This document shows, in pieces, positions 16,486-25,043 of a DNA stretch of 64,000 bases. The translations under genes were made by a program, and so were the position numbers. This DNA comes from Oscillospiraceae bacterium. Lineage in GTDB: Bacteria; Bacillota; Clostridia; Oscillospirales; Ruminococcaceae. The stretch lies in contig JAGZUF010000007.1 in the NCBI GenBank assembly GCA_018380115.1, forward strand, positions 1 to 64,000, in the 5' to 3' direction. The notes under the pieces are model-generated. The model was not told the DNA's origin, made no database searches, and saw only the letters and a program-made list of their open reading frames with translations. The first letter of the stretch is position 1, and each line of letters starts with the position of its first letter.

Positions 16486-17355
16486 ATGAGAACAATTCAG
16501 AATCAGACCTTTGACGAAGAACGTGCCCTCTATGGCAACAGTGACATTCTGGTAAAGGATTGCTCTTTTGACGGCCCGGCCGATGGCGAGAGTGCTTTCA
16601 AAGAATGTAAAGATGTACAGGTGGCACACAGTTTTTTTAACCTGCGTTACCCTTTCTGGCATGACCAAGGTGTTACCATCCGGGATTCAGAGATGACAGA
16701 ACTTTGCCGGGCGGCGCTGTGGTATTCTGATGATATTATCATTGAGAACACCAAGCTCCACGGCATCAAGGCTCTGCGGGAATGCAGCAACGTAAAAATG
16801 CGCGGCTGCGATGTAATTTCTCCGGAGTTCGGCTGGTCCGTCCACAACATTGAAATGGAGGAGTGCGATGCAGAGAGTGAATATTTCATGATGCGCTCTG
16901 CCAACCTGCACTTTCAAAATGTACGCATGAGGGGGAAATATTCCTTCCAGTACATTGAGAATTCCATTTTTGAAAACTGCGTGTTTGACACCAAGGATGC
17001 TTTCTGGCATGCCAAAAACGTCACCGTCCGCAACAGTATTGTGAAAGGCGAATATCTGGCCTGGTACTGCGAGAACGTCACCTTTGAAAACTGTAAAATC
17101 ATCGGCACGCAGCCTCTGTGCTACTGCAAGGGGCTGAAGCTCATTAACTGTGAAATGATTGACTGTGACCTTGCCTTTGAACGCAGCGAGGTGGAGGCTA
17201 CAATTACCACGCCGGTCCTCAGCATCAAAAACCCGCTGTCTGGGCGTATCGTTGTTCCGGCTGTAGGCGAAATCATTCGGGACATCCCTGATGCGGAAGG
17301 GGCGGTTGTGATGCAGGAAGAGCCGAAGGCGGTTAAAATCTGTGCTTGTGCCTAA
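16486..17355 (+). CDS. DUF3737 right-handed beta-helix protein
   Basis: 289 residues. Short repeating strands such as VKDCSFDG, VRMRGKYSFQYIENSIFENC, NVTVRNSIV and NVTFENCKI stack with about 20-residue spacing, the pattern of a parallel beta-helix, and the whole matches DUF3737. No signal peptide, so it is cytoplasmic. The ATG at 16486 follows ACGGAGG; an upstream in-frame TTG overlaps that site and is not used. DUF3737 genes often accompany oxidoreductases in Firmicutes; biochemical role unknown. Aromatic and Cys-rich faces could bind a ligand. Confidence 0.85.
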   Translation: MRTIQNQTFDEERALYGNSDILVKDCSFDGPADGESAFKECKDVQVAHSFFNLRYPFWHDQGVTIRDSEMTELCRAALWYSDDIIIENTKLHGIKALRECSNVKMRGCDVISPEFGWSVHNIEMEECDAESEYFMMRSANLHFQNVRMRGKYSFQYIENSIFENCVFDTKDAFWHAKNVTVRNSIVKGEYLAWYCENVTFENCKIIGTQPLCYCKGLKLINCEMIDCDLAFERSEVEATITTPVLSIKNPLSGRIVVPAVGEIIRDIPDAEGAVVMQEEPKAVKICACA

Positions 17356-17413
17356 GGTTCTCAAAATAGCGAGGCGGCTTGGAGTATTCGCTAAAAAGAA
17401 AGTGGTGAATGCA

Positions 17414-18043
17414 ATGAAAAATGCTTTATCCTTATTGATGATTGCTGTTTTCTCTTTGGCGGTGCTGCTTGCAGGCTGCGGTAACAGTGAACAGGCTGAG
17501 GGCGAACTGGAAAGCAGCTCTTCCGTTCCAGTAGAAACATCATTGAAAACTATATCATCGGCGGAGCCGGAAGCATCCGAATCCCAGCCAGATGGGCTTG
17601 CTTCTGAACAGACCCAAGAGCCTGTTCCCAGTTCGGCGCCGGCATCGGAACCGCAATCAACGGATAGTGAAACCATGGAGGAAAACCGCGTAATGAATAT
17701 GATTGTACAGGCTGGCGGCAGTACCTTTGCTGCCACTTTGGAAGAGAATGCAGCAGTGGATGCTCTGGTGAAAATGATGGAGCAGGGGCCTGTCACCATC
17801 CAGATGCGAGATTATTCCGGCTTTGAAAAGGTCGGTTCTCTTGAGGCAAGCCTTCCCGCCAGCAACAAACAGATCACCACACAGGCCGGGGACATCGTGC
17901 TGTATCAGGGCAATCAAATTGTCATGTTCTATGGCTCTAATTCCTGGAGCTATACCCGGCTAGGCCACATCGGCGATCTTACTGGCTGGGAAGAAGCTCT
18001 GGGCGGCGGTGATGTGACGGTCACCTTTTCTTTGGAGAATTAA
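17414..18043 (+). CDS. Lipoprotein with cyclophilin-like domain
   Basis: 209 residues. Signal peptide MKNALSLLMIAVFSLAVLLAGC with lipobox LLAGC gives a membrane-anchored lipoprotein. A low-complexity Ser/Glu/Pro linker (about residues 25-90) leads to a C-terminal domain of ~115 residues (MIVQAGGSTFAATLEEN...LGHIGDLTGWEEALGGGDVTVTFSLE) that matches the cyclophilin-like fold found beside flavodoxins and reductases. The usual cyclophilin catalytic residues are not evident, so prolyl isomerase activity is doubtful. The ATG at 17414 places the hydrophobic stretch correctly. Member of the LysR-linked operon, followed by a flavoprotein 3 bases later. Confidence 0.83.
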   Translation: MKNALSLLMIAVFSLAVLLAGCGNSEQAEGELESSSSVPVETSLKTISSAEPEASESQPDGLASEQTQEPVPSSAPASEPQSTDSETMEENRVMNMIVQAGGSTFAATLEENAAVDALVKMMEQGPVTIQMRDYSGFEKVGSLEASLPASNKQITTQAGDIVLYQGNQIVMFYGSNSWSYTRLGHIGDLTGWEEALGGGDVTVTFSLEN

Positions 18044-18046
18044 GAG

Positions 18047-18574
18047 ATGAAAATACTTATCTTAAACGGCAGTCCCCGGCCGAACGGGAACACATCTGCT
18101 ATGGTGGAGGCTTTCGCAGAAGGCGCAAAGGAAAACGGCCATCAGATAGATATAATCAATGTCTGTCAAAAGAAAATCGCCGGATGCCTTGGCTGTGACT
18201 ACTGCCGCAGAAAAGATTCCGGCCATGAGCGTCAATGCGTTCAGCGGGACGATATGCAGGAAGTTTACCCTCTACTGGATGAGGCAGAGATGATTGTATT
18301 GGCCTCGCCTGTGTACTACTTCGGTTTTTCCGGCCAGCTGCAGTGCGCAATCAGCCGGTTTTACGCACCGGATAGACCGGAAAATCTGAAAAGGGCGGCG
18401 CTGTTTCTCAGCTCCGGCAGCGATGAGGTCTACGATGCTTGTATCTGTATGTATCGGAAAGGCTTTATTGAGTATTTGAAACTGGAAGATATGGGGAGCT
18501 TCACTGCTTATGGCAAACAGAACAAATCCCCAGAGAAGCTAAACGAACTCAAAGAGTTCGGCAGAAGCCTGTAA
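18047..18574 (+). CDS. NADPH-dependent FMN reductase-type flavoprotein
   Basis: 175 residues. Flavodoxin-like start MKILILNGSPRPNGNTSAMVEAF with the FMN-phosphate loop GSPRPNGNT at 8-16, then CLGCDYCRRKD (a Cys pair often seen in iron-sulfur or disulfide variants) and LASPVYYFGFSGQLQ at the flavin edge. It likely transfers electrons from NAD(P)H to quinones, azo or nitro compounds or a protein partner. The start is 3 bases after the lipoprotein stop, implying coupled translation. Island-type codon use. Confidence 0.9.
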   Translation: MKILILNGSPRPNGNTSAMVEAFAEGAKENGHQIDIINVCQKKIAGCLGCDYCRRKDSGHERQCVQRDDMQEVYPLLDEAEMIVLASPVYYFGFSGQLQCAISRFYAPDRPENLKRAALFLSSGSDEVYDACICMYRKGFIEYLKLEDMGSFTAYGKQNKSPEKLNELKEFGRSL

Positions 18575-18608
18575 AGCCATTTTCAACGGAATCAAGGAGG
18601 AATAAATC

Positions 18609-19781
18609 ATGCTTGGCAATTTTTCTTACTGCAACCCGGTAAAACTCTATTTCGGGGAAGATTCTCTGAACTATCTGAATACAGAGCTGCCCAAATATGG
18701 AAAGAACGTGGTGCTGATTTATGGCGGCGGCTCCATCAAACAAAACGGTATTTATGATGCAGTTGTTCAGATTTTGAAGGACAATGGTAAGAATGTAGCC
18801 GAAATCGCCAGCGTTATGCCCAATCCTACACTGCCCAAATTGTATGAAGGAATTGAGATTGCCCGGAAACATCATGCTGACCTTCTGCTGGCCGCAGGCG
18901 GCGGTTCGGTCTGTGATTATGCGAAGGCAGTTTCTGTTTCCGTGAACTGTAAAGAAGATCCTTGGGAAAAATATTATCTGCGCTTTGAGGAACCGGATTG
19001 CGAAACGCTGCCTGTGGGCTGTGTGCTGACTATGGTGGGCACCGGTTCCGAGATGAACGCGGGCGCCGTCATTACCAATCCGGAAACCAAACAAAAAATA
19101 GGCCATGTCTTTGCAGATGAGAAAATCATGCCCCGGTTTGCTATTTTGAACCCGAAATACACCCTGACGCTGCCGCACTATCAAATGGTTGCCGGTATCT
19201 ATGACATCTTCAACCACATTTGCGAGCAGTATTTTTCCGGTGAGGACGATAACACCAGTGACTATATCAGCGAAGGACTCATGCGCTCCCTGCTCCATTC
19301 CAGCCGGATTGCAAACAAGAACCCGCAGAATTACGAAGCCCGCAGCAATATCATGTGGGCAGCTGCATGGGCGCTGAACACACTGGTTGCGAAGGGAAAG
19401 GCGGCCGACTGGATGGTACACATGCTTGGGCAGGCCGTAGGCGCTTACACCAACGCCACCCACGGTATGACGCTGGCGGCGGTTTCTTTGCCTTATTACC
19501 GTTACATCATGCCCTACGGACTGCAGAAGTTCAAACGCTTCGCTGTGAATGTGTGGGATGTGAACCCTGCCGGTAAAACCGATGAACAGGTGGCGAAGGA
19601 AGGGCTTCGGGCCATGGAAAATTGGATGAAAGAACTTGGCCTGGCCATGAACATCTCAGAGCTCGGCGCTACAGAGGAAATGCTGGAAGGGCTTGCCGAT
19701 GCCACACGCGTCATGAACGGGGGATATAAGGTATTGTCCCGCGGTGAGATCGTACAGATTCTGAAAGAGAGCATGTGTTAG
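18609..19781 (+). CDS. Iron-containing alcohol dehydrogenase (butanol dehydrogenase type)
   Basis: 390 residues, group III. Dinucleotide motif GGGS at 97-100, metal ligands D199 and H203 in YDIFNHICEQYF, with further histidines in MVHMLGQ and NATHGM about 70 and 85 residues later. It reduces aldehydes to alcohols with NAD(P)H, or the reverse. Closest in style to BDH/YqhD enzymes. Last gene of the LysR-linked operon; CAAGGAGGAATAA precedes the ATG. A GC-rich paralogue lies at 30071-31240, but the two differ widely in codon use, so they were acquired separately. Confidence 0.94.
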   Translation: MLGNFSYCNPVKLYFGEDSLNYLNTELPKYGKNVVLIYGGGSIKQNGIYDAVVQILKDNGKNVAEIASVMPNPTLPKLYEGIEIARKHHADLLLAAGGGSVCDYAKAVSVSVNCKEDPWEKYYLRFEEPDCETLPVGCVLTMVGTGSEMNAGAVITNPETKQKIGHVFADEKIMPRFAILNPKYTLTLPHYQMVAGIYDIFNHICEQYFSGEDDNTSDYISEGLMRSLLHSSRIANKNPQNYEARSNIMWAAAWALNTLVAKGKAADWMVHMLGQAVGAYTNATHGMTLAAVSLPYYRYIMPYGLQKFKRFAVNVWDVNPAGKTDEQVAKEGLRAMENWMKELGLAMNISELGATEEMLEGLADATRVMNGGYKVLSRGEIVQILKESMC

Positions 19782-19858
19782 GCCGTAAACAAGAAGGCAA
19801 AAATTTAACTTTGGAATTAAGAGAATTGAAAGGGTTGGAAGGCAGCTCCGAAATGAAT

Positions 19859-19890
19859 CGGAACCGGCGTGATTTGACACGCCGGTTCCG
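19859..19890 (+). terminator. Terminator-like hairpin at the right end of the island
   Basis: A perfect 13-bp stem CGGAACCGGCGTG / CACGCCGGTTCCG with an ATTTGA loop; the T run (AATTTTTA) begins 10 bases later, so termination is likely but not canonical. GC content rises just after this point. Confidence 0.6.
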
Positions 19891-20007
19891 GCCAAAACAA
19901 TTTTTACTTCCCTATGAGGCGGTGTGCCTAAGCCCTCCTTTTTGGGGGGCGCGCTGGCAATGCCATGCGCCCGAATGCCTGGTTCAGCGCCTTTGCTTGC
20001 AGCAGGC

Positions 20008-20052
20008 AAAAATGCGCGGCACGGCCGTTTTGGCCATGCCGCGCATTTTTTG
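20008..20052 (-). terminator. Terminator of murC
   Basis: AAAAATGCGCGGCACGGCC pairs with GGCCATGCCGCGCATTTTT around a GTTTT loop, 45 bases past the murC stop; T runs on both strands. Confidence 0.88.
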
Positions 20053-20096
20053 TTTGATGGCCTTGCTTCAAACGGCCTGCTGCGCTTTTGCGGCGC

Positions 20097-21473
20097 CTAC
20101 TGCGCGCGGGCCATCATCAGCTTGGCGGCTTTGTAGATGTCGCCGCAGCCCAGCGTGATGACAAGCTCGCCGGGCTTTGCATGGGCCAGCACATGGTCTG
20201 CCACCTCATCAAAGGTGGAAAACCATACGCTGCCGGGGATTTTGGCGGCAAGGTCTTTTGTGCGCACGGTGTAGTCCTCCGCGCGCTCGCGGCTGCCCAT
20301 GATTTCTGTCATCACCACATTGTCTGCAATGGGCAGCACGCGGGCGAATTCCTCCAGCAGCATCTGTGTGCGCGAATAGGTGAACGGCTGGAACACCGCC
20401 CAAACCTTTTTGTAATCCATCTCCTTAGCGGCGCGCAGGGTGGCCTCCAGCTCGGTGGGGTGATGGGCGTAGTCGTCCGCTATGGTGACGCCGTTCACCT
20501 CGCCCAATATCTCGAACCGGCGCCCCGCGCCGCGGAAGGCTGCAAGCCCCTGGGCGCACTGGCTGGGCGTGCAGCCCGCGCCCTCGGCGCAGGCATAAGC
20601 GGCCAGCGCGTTGTAAACGTTGTGGTAGCCGGGCACCGAAAGGCGCACATGCACGCCCGGCGCGCCGTGCACGGCCACGTCGAATTCGAAGAACGACGGG
20701 CGGTATTCCCGCACGTTCACGGCGCGGTAGTCTGCCTGCTGCCGGATGCCGAAGGTGCGCACATCGCGGTCTACCCGGCCCATCACGGCCACGGTGTTGG
20801 CGTCGTCGATATTGGCGATGACGCGGTGCTCAGTGAGCAGGGCAAACTTGTGAAAGGCGTCCTTCAGGTTGTCCATAGTCTTAAAGAATTCCAGATGGTC
20901 CGCGTCGATATTCAGAATGACGGACGTGTGCGGCACAAGCTGCAAAAAGGTGTTGTGGTATTCGCACGCCTCCACCACGATATTGCGCCCCGCGCCATAG
21001 CGGCCATAGCCGTCGATAAGGGGCAGCTTGCCGCCGATGACGGCGGCGGGGTCCAGCCCGGCCATGACCATAATCTGCACCGTCATGGCGGTGGTGGTGG
21101 TTTTGCCGTGCGTGCCGGAAATGCAGATGGGGCAGGGGTAGGTGTTTGTCACATAGCCCAGCATCACGCTGCGCTCTACCGTGGGGATGCCCAGGCGCCG
21201 CGCCTCTTCTATTTCCGGGTTGCCCTTCATAATGGCGGCCGTATACACCACAAGCTGCGCGCCGTGCACATTTTCAGCCCGGTGGCCGTGGTACACCGGA
21301 ATGCCCATGGCCTTTTCCCTGTCTACAATGTCGCCCTCGCCCACGTCCGAGCCGGTTATCTCGTACCCCACCGCGTGCAGTATCTGCACCAGCGGAAACA
21401 TGCCGCTGCCGCCGATGCCCACGAAGTGAAGCTTTGTCTTGCCGTCCAGCAGGTTGCTGTTAAAACCGTTCAT
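20097..21473 (-). CDS. murC: UDP-N-acetylmuramate-L-alanine ligase
   Basis: 458 residues, full length. It adds L-alanine to UDP-MurNAc using ATP, the first peptide step of peptidoglycan synthesis, in the cytoplasm. UDP-binding loop GIGGSGM at 19-25, ATP loop SGTHGKTTT at 119-127, the ECDE-like NIDADHLEFF region and the C-terminal DDYAHHPTE signature are all visible. The ATG at 21473 follows GGGGGCACAG. A single gene in its own unit, divergent from the CCA-like gene. Confidence 0.96.
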   Translation of the reverse strand: MNGFNSNLLDGKTKLHFVGIGGSGMFPLVQILHAVGYEITGSDVGEGDIVDREKAMGIPVYHGHRAENVHGAQLVVYTAAIMKGNPEIEEARRLGIPTVERSVMLGYVTNTYPCPICISGTHGKTTTTAMTVQIMVMAGLDPAAVIGGKLPLIDGYGRYGAGRNIVVEACEYHNTFLQLVPHTSVILNIDADHLEFFKTMDNLKDAFHKFALLTEHRVIANIDDANTVAVMGRVDRDVRTFGIRQQADYRAVNVREYRPSFFEFDVAVHGAPGVHVRLSVPGYHNVYNALAAYACAEGAGCTPSQCAQGLAAFRGAGRRFEILGEVNGVTIADDYAHHPTELEATLRAAKEMDYKKVWAVFQPFTYSRTQMLLEEFARVLPIADNVVMTEIMGSRERAEDYTVRTKDLAAKIPGSVWFSTFDEVADHVLAHAKPGELVITLGCGDIYKAAKLMMARAQ

Positions 21474-21542
21474 GCTGTGCCCCCTAGATTTTTCTTACAA
21501 AATATTATATAATGTTTTTCATAAAAAATAAACATTTTTGCG

Positions 21543-21570
21543 TTCACTTTTATACGAACTTTGCTATAAT
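21543..21570 (+). promoter_or_regulatory. Extended -10 promoter of the CCA-enzyme-like gene
   Basis: TTCACT (21543-21548), 16-base spacer, TGC-TATAAT with TATAAT at 21565-21570. The TGn extension compensates for the weak -35 box. Confidence 0.65.
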
Positions 21571-21669
21571 AGTAATAATAGGGCGCTTCGGAACGAAAGC
21601 TGTCGCGCCTATGAGGGTGAAAAGGGCGGCCATTTGTGCCGCGCATAATGAGAAGGAGAGGTCGTATCC

Positions 21670-22485
21670 ATGGAAACCATGCGGGGCCCCGTGCAGGATT
21701 ATGAGCTGAAGGACGGCGTGCTGCGCTGCCTTGTAGAAGACAAGGCGGCTTTTTATAAGCAGGACCCAACGCGCGTGCTGGCGCTTTTCACGGCCAGTGC
21801 CGCAGAGGGCTGCGGCATTGATGAAGATACATACGCCGCCGCCATGCAGGCAGTGGGCGGTATTGCGCGGCTGCACGCGAAGGTGGTGCGCGAGGCGGTG
21901 CAGAATATTTTGCTCTCGGACGCGCCGGAGAAGATAGGCCCGCTGGTGGCGGGCAATGCGCTGGGGCAGTATGGCATTACGGGCACGGGTGCGGGCCTGG
22001 AGGAGCTGCGCAGCGTGCCCTGCACCATGGAGACGCGGTGGTGGAGCTTCCTGCGCATGTGCAGCGCACACTATGCGCTGGTGTGCGAGCGCTTCGGCTT
22101 TTCCCAGCGCTTTGCCGATGTGCTGGCCGGGCTGGACAGGCTGGCGGCCACCAGCACCCTGCCGCAGAGCGTGCCGGAGCTCAAGCGCCTTTTGTGCCGC
22201 CTGCCGGAGTTTGACTACGAGGCAGCCGTGCGCACGCTGATGCGCACGGACGTGCGCTGGGCCGGGCAGCTTGCGCTGTACGACGCGCTGTGCTTTTCCG
22301 GCGAGCCGTACCGCATGCGCCATCTGGCTGTAACGGCGGCAGACCTTGCCGCCGTGGGCATCATGGGGCAGAAGGCAGCCTGGGTGCTTTCACAGCTTAT
22401 GGAGGCCGTGCTGAAAGCGCCGGAGGTGAACACCCAGCCCGCGCTAATGGCCCTGGCCCAGACGCTGGCGGCAGAGTATAAATAA
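21670..22485 (+). CDS. CCA-adding-enzyme-like protein without a nucleotidyltransferase head
   Basis: 271 residues. It opens with LKDGVLRCLVEDKAAFYKQDPTRVLALFTASAAEGCGIDEDT, which matches the stretch after the catalytic head in class II tRNA nucleotidyltransferases (DGVLRCVGDP..RF.EDALR.LRALRFA). It closes with VTAADLAAVGIMGQKAAWVLSQLMEAVLKAPEVNTQPALMALA, matching their tail domain. The catalytic GxxRD and DxD head (about 140 residues) is missing and is not present upstream. It could bind RNA without adding CCA, or be a decayed paralogue kept intact as a frame. AGAAGGAGAGG precedes the start. Family link is my recognition, not a search. Confidence 0.65.
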   Translation: METMRGPVQDYELKDGVLRCLVEDKAAFYKQDPTRVLALFTASAAEGCGIDEDTYAAAMQAVGGIARLHAKVVREAVQNILLSDAPEKIGPLVAGNALGQYGITGTGAGLEELRSVPCTMETRWWSFLRMCSAHYALVCERFGFSQRFADVLAGLDRLAATSTLPQSVPELKRLLCRLPEFDYEAAVRTLMRTDVRWAGQLALYDALCFSGEPYRMRHLAVTAADLAAVGIMGQKAAWVLSQLMEAVLKAPEVNTQPALMALAQTLAAEYK

Positions 22486-22534
22486 CAGGGCTGCGGCCCT
22501 GCCGGGCGCGGCATGCGCATGCAAGAAAACCAGC

Positions 22535-22563
22535 AAGCGGGCGCCTTGGCAGACGCCCGCTTT
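22535..22563 (+). terminator. Terminator-like hairpin after the CCA-like gene
   Basis: AGCGGGCG pairs with CGCCCGCT around a ~10-base loop, followed by a short TTTAT. Confidence 0.55.
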
Positions 22564-22613
22564 ATGAATTTAACCTGAAAATATTGTTTCGCGCGCAAAA
22601 GAGGTGGAAACGG

Positions 22614-23717
22614 ATGGGCAGGCTGTTCTATCATTACACCAGTATCAGCGGGTTTGAAGCCATTCTCAAAAGCGGAAGCTTGCGTATGACGCGGTCTGAT
22701 TTTATGAACGACCCCAACGACTGCCGTGTGTTTCTTGATGTTGTAAAAAAGCATATTGAAAGCAAACCGCTGGAGAGGTTTGTTATGGAGGGCGGCCTGA
22801 ATTATCAAGCCGCCACGCTTGAAATTGCAAAAAAATGCCCGGTCTTTGAGTATTTGGAGTTTATTCTGCAAAATATTCCGATTTACATATTGTCCTTGAC
22901 ATCGGAAAACGATTCGCTGCCAATGTGGAATTATTACGGCGGTGAGGGCGTACAGCTGTGCTTTGACAGCGGGGAACTGCTGGAAGAAATGAGCCGGGCG
23001 ATGTGCCGGAGGCCGGATGAACTGGTTGTGCAGACACAGGTTGAGTATCTTGAGCATGACGCTTTGCTTTCGTCGCTGAAGCTGAATTCTTTTTCAGAGT
23101 TTTTAGTGCGTGAGTATTCGGCGCAGCAAGGGGAAATCGTTTCTTATTCACCTGAAATTAAGCACGACGGCGGAGAAAACCTTGAATTTTTTATCAGTTC
23201 ATTTGTAAAAAGCTATTTGACGTCTCTTGATTATTTTGTAAGGCGCGACGCGCAGGAAACCCGGCAATGCGCCGAAAACAGGCAAATGATGTTTCAAAGA
23301 ATGTTTGAAGAAACAAAGGCCCTGCGGAACAACACGGGCCGGCGCGCGTTGAAATTCAAGGCCGATATTGAATTGTATATGCCTGTTCTGGCTACAAGGT
23401 ACAAGCCGAAAACCTTTGCCAATGAAGCAGAAACCCGGATGTCGTTTTTCTCATACCGCCTTGGGGGTATAGCCGAAGAGCAGTATGCAGTAAACCAGGG
23501 AAGATTTGGGCAGTATTTCCGCCCGTATGTAGAATGCAGATTTCCGGGCCGTGTGCTTGCAAAATTGCTGAAAGGGATTGTCCTTTCCCCCATGACGCGC
23601 AAGCTGCCCTTTCAGGAGGAGACATACCGGCGCATGATATGCAATTTTGTAAACAGGCAGGGCGGTGAAATTCAGGCTCAGGACGTCCGGCTTTCAGGCC
23701 ATGACATTCGATGGTGA
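22614..23717 (+). CDS. DUF2971-type protein
   Basis: 367 residues. The start MGRLFYHYTSISGFEAILKSGSLRMTRSDFMNDPNDCRVFL (residues 1-41) is the DUF2971 signature: an HYTS box, then a MNDP box. Later SLTSENDSLPMWNYYGGEGVQLCFD (around residues 95-119) is also typical. No membrane segment. The HYTS start and W-Y-E/G-V-L strand recall ADP-ribosyltransferase-like folds, but I see no proven catalytic triad. Members are often found in defence islands; here it is isolated between housekeeping genes. Codons are AT-richer than the neighbours, hinting at transfer. AGAGGTGG precedes the ATG. Confidence 0.8.
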   Translation: MGRLFYHYTSISGFEAILKSGSLRMTRSDFMNDPNDCRVFLDVVKKHIESKPLERFVMEGGLNYQAATLEIAKKCPVFEYLEFILQNIPIYILSLTSENDSLPMWNYYGGEGVQLCFDSGELLEEMSRAMCRRPDELVVQTQVEYLEHDALLSSLKLNSFSEFLVREYSAQQGEIVSYSPEIKHDGGENLEFFISSFVKSYLTSLDYFVRRDAQETRQCAENRQMMFQRMFEETKALRNNTGRRALKFKADIELYMPVLATRYKPKTFANEAETRMSFFSYRLGGIAEEQYAVNQGRFGQYFRPYVECRFPGRVLAKLLKGIVLSPMTRKLPFQEETYRRMICNFVNRQGGEIQAQDVRLSGHDIRW

Positions 23718-23786
23718 AGGGGAATTGCGCAGTTCGGCCCGATAATTGTCCGATGGCCTAGGGGAAAGACGGCAACTGCATTGCTC

Positions 23787-23815
23787 TTGCATTCCCGCGG
23801 CGGGTGTGGTATGAT
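23787..23815 (+). promoter_or_regulatory. rpmE: Promoter of rpmE
   Basis: TTGCAT (23787-23792), 17-base spacer, TATGAT (23810-23815). The resulting leader is about 125 bases and contains an imperfect GATGG/CCATC-type hairpin, possibly regulatory. Confidence 0.6.
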
Positions 23816-23948
23816 ATTTGGGCAATCGTTCCGATCGCTGCTCCATACGCACAGGATGGTGTATGCTGGTAGCATCCCATTGAAGGTTGTGATGGGCGCA
23901 TGTACAAGGCATGGCCCCCTGAATCAGAACCAGAAAGAGGTGAAACAC

Positions 23949-24149
23949 ATGAAGGAAGGTATCCATCCGAAATACGAGGAAGCCGTGGTCACCTGCGCGT
24001 GCGGCAACACGTTCACCACGCGCTCCACGAAGAAGGAAATCCACGTGGAGGTTTGCTCCAAATGCCATCCGTTCTACACCGGCAAGCAGAAGCTGGTGGA
24101 CACCGGCGGCCGTGTGGACCGCTTCAAAAAGCGCTTCAATATGCAGTAA
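23949..24149 (+). CDS. rpmE: 50S ribosomal protein L31, zinc-binding form
   Basis: 66 residues starting MKEGIHPKYEEAVVTCACGNTF. Zinc ligands C16, C18, C36 and C39 mark the zinc-containing (C+) type that doubles as a zinc store and is swapped for a zinc-free form under starvation in some bacteria. It bridges the two subunits at the central protuberance. AAGAGGTG precedes the ATG. Single-gene unit with its own promoter and a strong terminator. Confidence 0.96.
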   Translation: MKEGIHPKYEEAVVTCACGNTFTTRSTKKEIHVEVCSKCHPFYTGKQKLVDTGGRVDRFKKRFNMQ

Positions 24150-24157
24150 GCACCCTC

Positions 24158-24190
24158 AAGGGGCGGCCGTTATGGCTGCCCCTTTTTCTT
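24158..24190 (+). terminator. Terminator of rpmE
   Basis: AAGGGGCGGCC pairs with GGCTGCCCCTT around GTTAT, followed by TTTCTTT, 9 bases after the stop. Confidence 0.9.
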
Positions 24191-24262
24191 TGGAGAGAAA
24201 GGGGGCGCACGGCAGTGCGGCAAAAAGGGCGCGCGCATTGCTGTGAACACTGCCTGCCGCAG

Positions 24263-24291
24263 TTTACAAAGACGCACAGATAAGGTATAAT
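24263..24291 (+). promoter_or_regulatory. Promoter of the YigZ-family gene
   Basis: TTTACA (24263-24268), 17-base spacer, consensus TATAAT (24286-24291), giving a ~120-base leader. Confidence 0.8.
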
Positions 24292-24422
24292 AAATATAAT
24301 TATTACCATCTATCGGCGCCGGCGCCGCGCAGGGCTTTTGCCCCGCGCGGTGCCAGCATCCTTTTGCGGAAGGGAGGCCCGGCGGGCCGCCCTTCTTTGG
24401 TTTGATGCGAGGAGGGACGGCG

Positions 24423-25043
24423 GTGGAGAGCTACCGCACCGTGCAGGGGACGGCTGAGGCGGAACTGGAAGACCGCCGTTCGCGCTTTATTGCGCAGCTT
24501 TCATTTGCAGACACGGAGGAAAAGGCCCTGGCCTTTCTGGACACCGTGCGCGCAAAGCACAAAACAGCCAGCCACAACGTGTACGCCTATGTGCTGCGCG
24601 AGGGCGCGCGCATGCGCTATTCCGACGACGGCGAGCCGCAGAAAACCAGCGGCTTGCCCACGCTGGAGGCCATATGCCACGCGGGCGTAACAGACTGCGT
24701 CATTGTCACCACGCGCTATTTCGGCGGCACGCTGCTGGGCACGGGCGGGCTTGTGCGCGCTTACGGCGGCGCGGCGGCGCTGGCGCTTCAGAAGGCGCGC
24801 ATCGTCACCATGCAGGTGGTGGTGCCGGGGGTGTGGCGCGTTTCGTATGCACAGTACGAGCAGGCGCTGCGTATTCTGGCGGAATGCGGCGCAAGGCTGG
24901 AGGACACGCGCTTTGAGGCGGACGTGGCCCTGTGCTTTGCCATGCTGGAGGAAGGGCGCGCGGCCCTGTGCGAAAAGGCGCGCGAGTTCTGCCGCGGCGC
25001 GGCGCTGCTGGAATGGCAGGCCGCGCGCTGCGCACCGTTCTGA
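24423..25043 (+). CDS. YigZ/IMPACT-family protein
   Basis: 206 residues. The N-terminal UPF0029/Impact domain (residues 1-125) has the signature ASHNVYAYVLREGARMRYSDDGEPQKTSGLP and VTTRYFGGTLLGTGGLVRAYGGAA. The C-terminal domain is the DUF1949-like ferredoxin fold. Bacterial members bind nucleic acid and may act on stalled translation; function is unsettled. The GTG at 24423 is taken because GGAGGGACGGCG precedes it at good spacing; two earlier ATGs lack a site. Single-gene unit. Confidence 0.9.
   Translation: MESYRTVQGTAEAELEDRRSRFIAQLSFADTEEKALAFLDTVRAKHKTASHNVYAYVLREGARMRYSDDGEPQKTSGLPTLEAICHAGVTDCVIVTTRYFGGTLLGTGGLVRAYGGAAALALQKARIVTMQVVVPGVWRVSYAQYEQALRILAECGARLEDTRFEADVALCFAMLEEGRAALCEKAREFCRGAALLEWQAARCAPF

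Noticed and set aside
14000..19900. Integrative element with integrase and attachment sites
   Set aside because: No integrase, transposase or flanking direct repeats seen at either edge of the AT-rich island, so only transfer, not mechanism, is supported.
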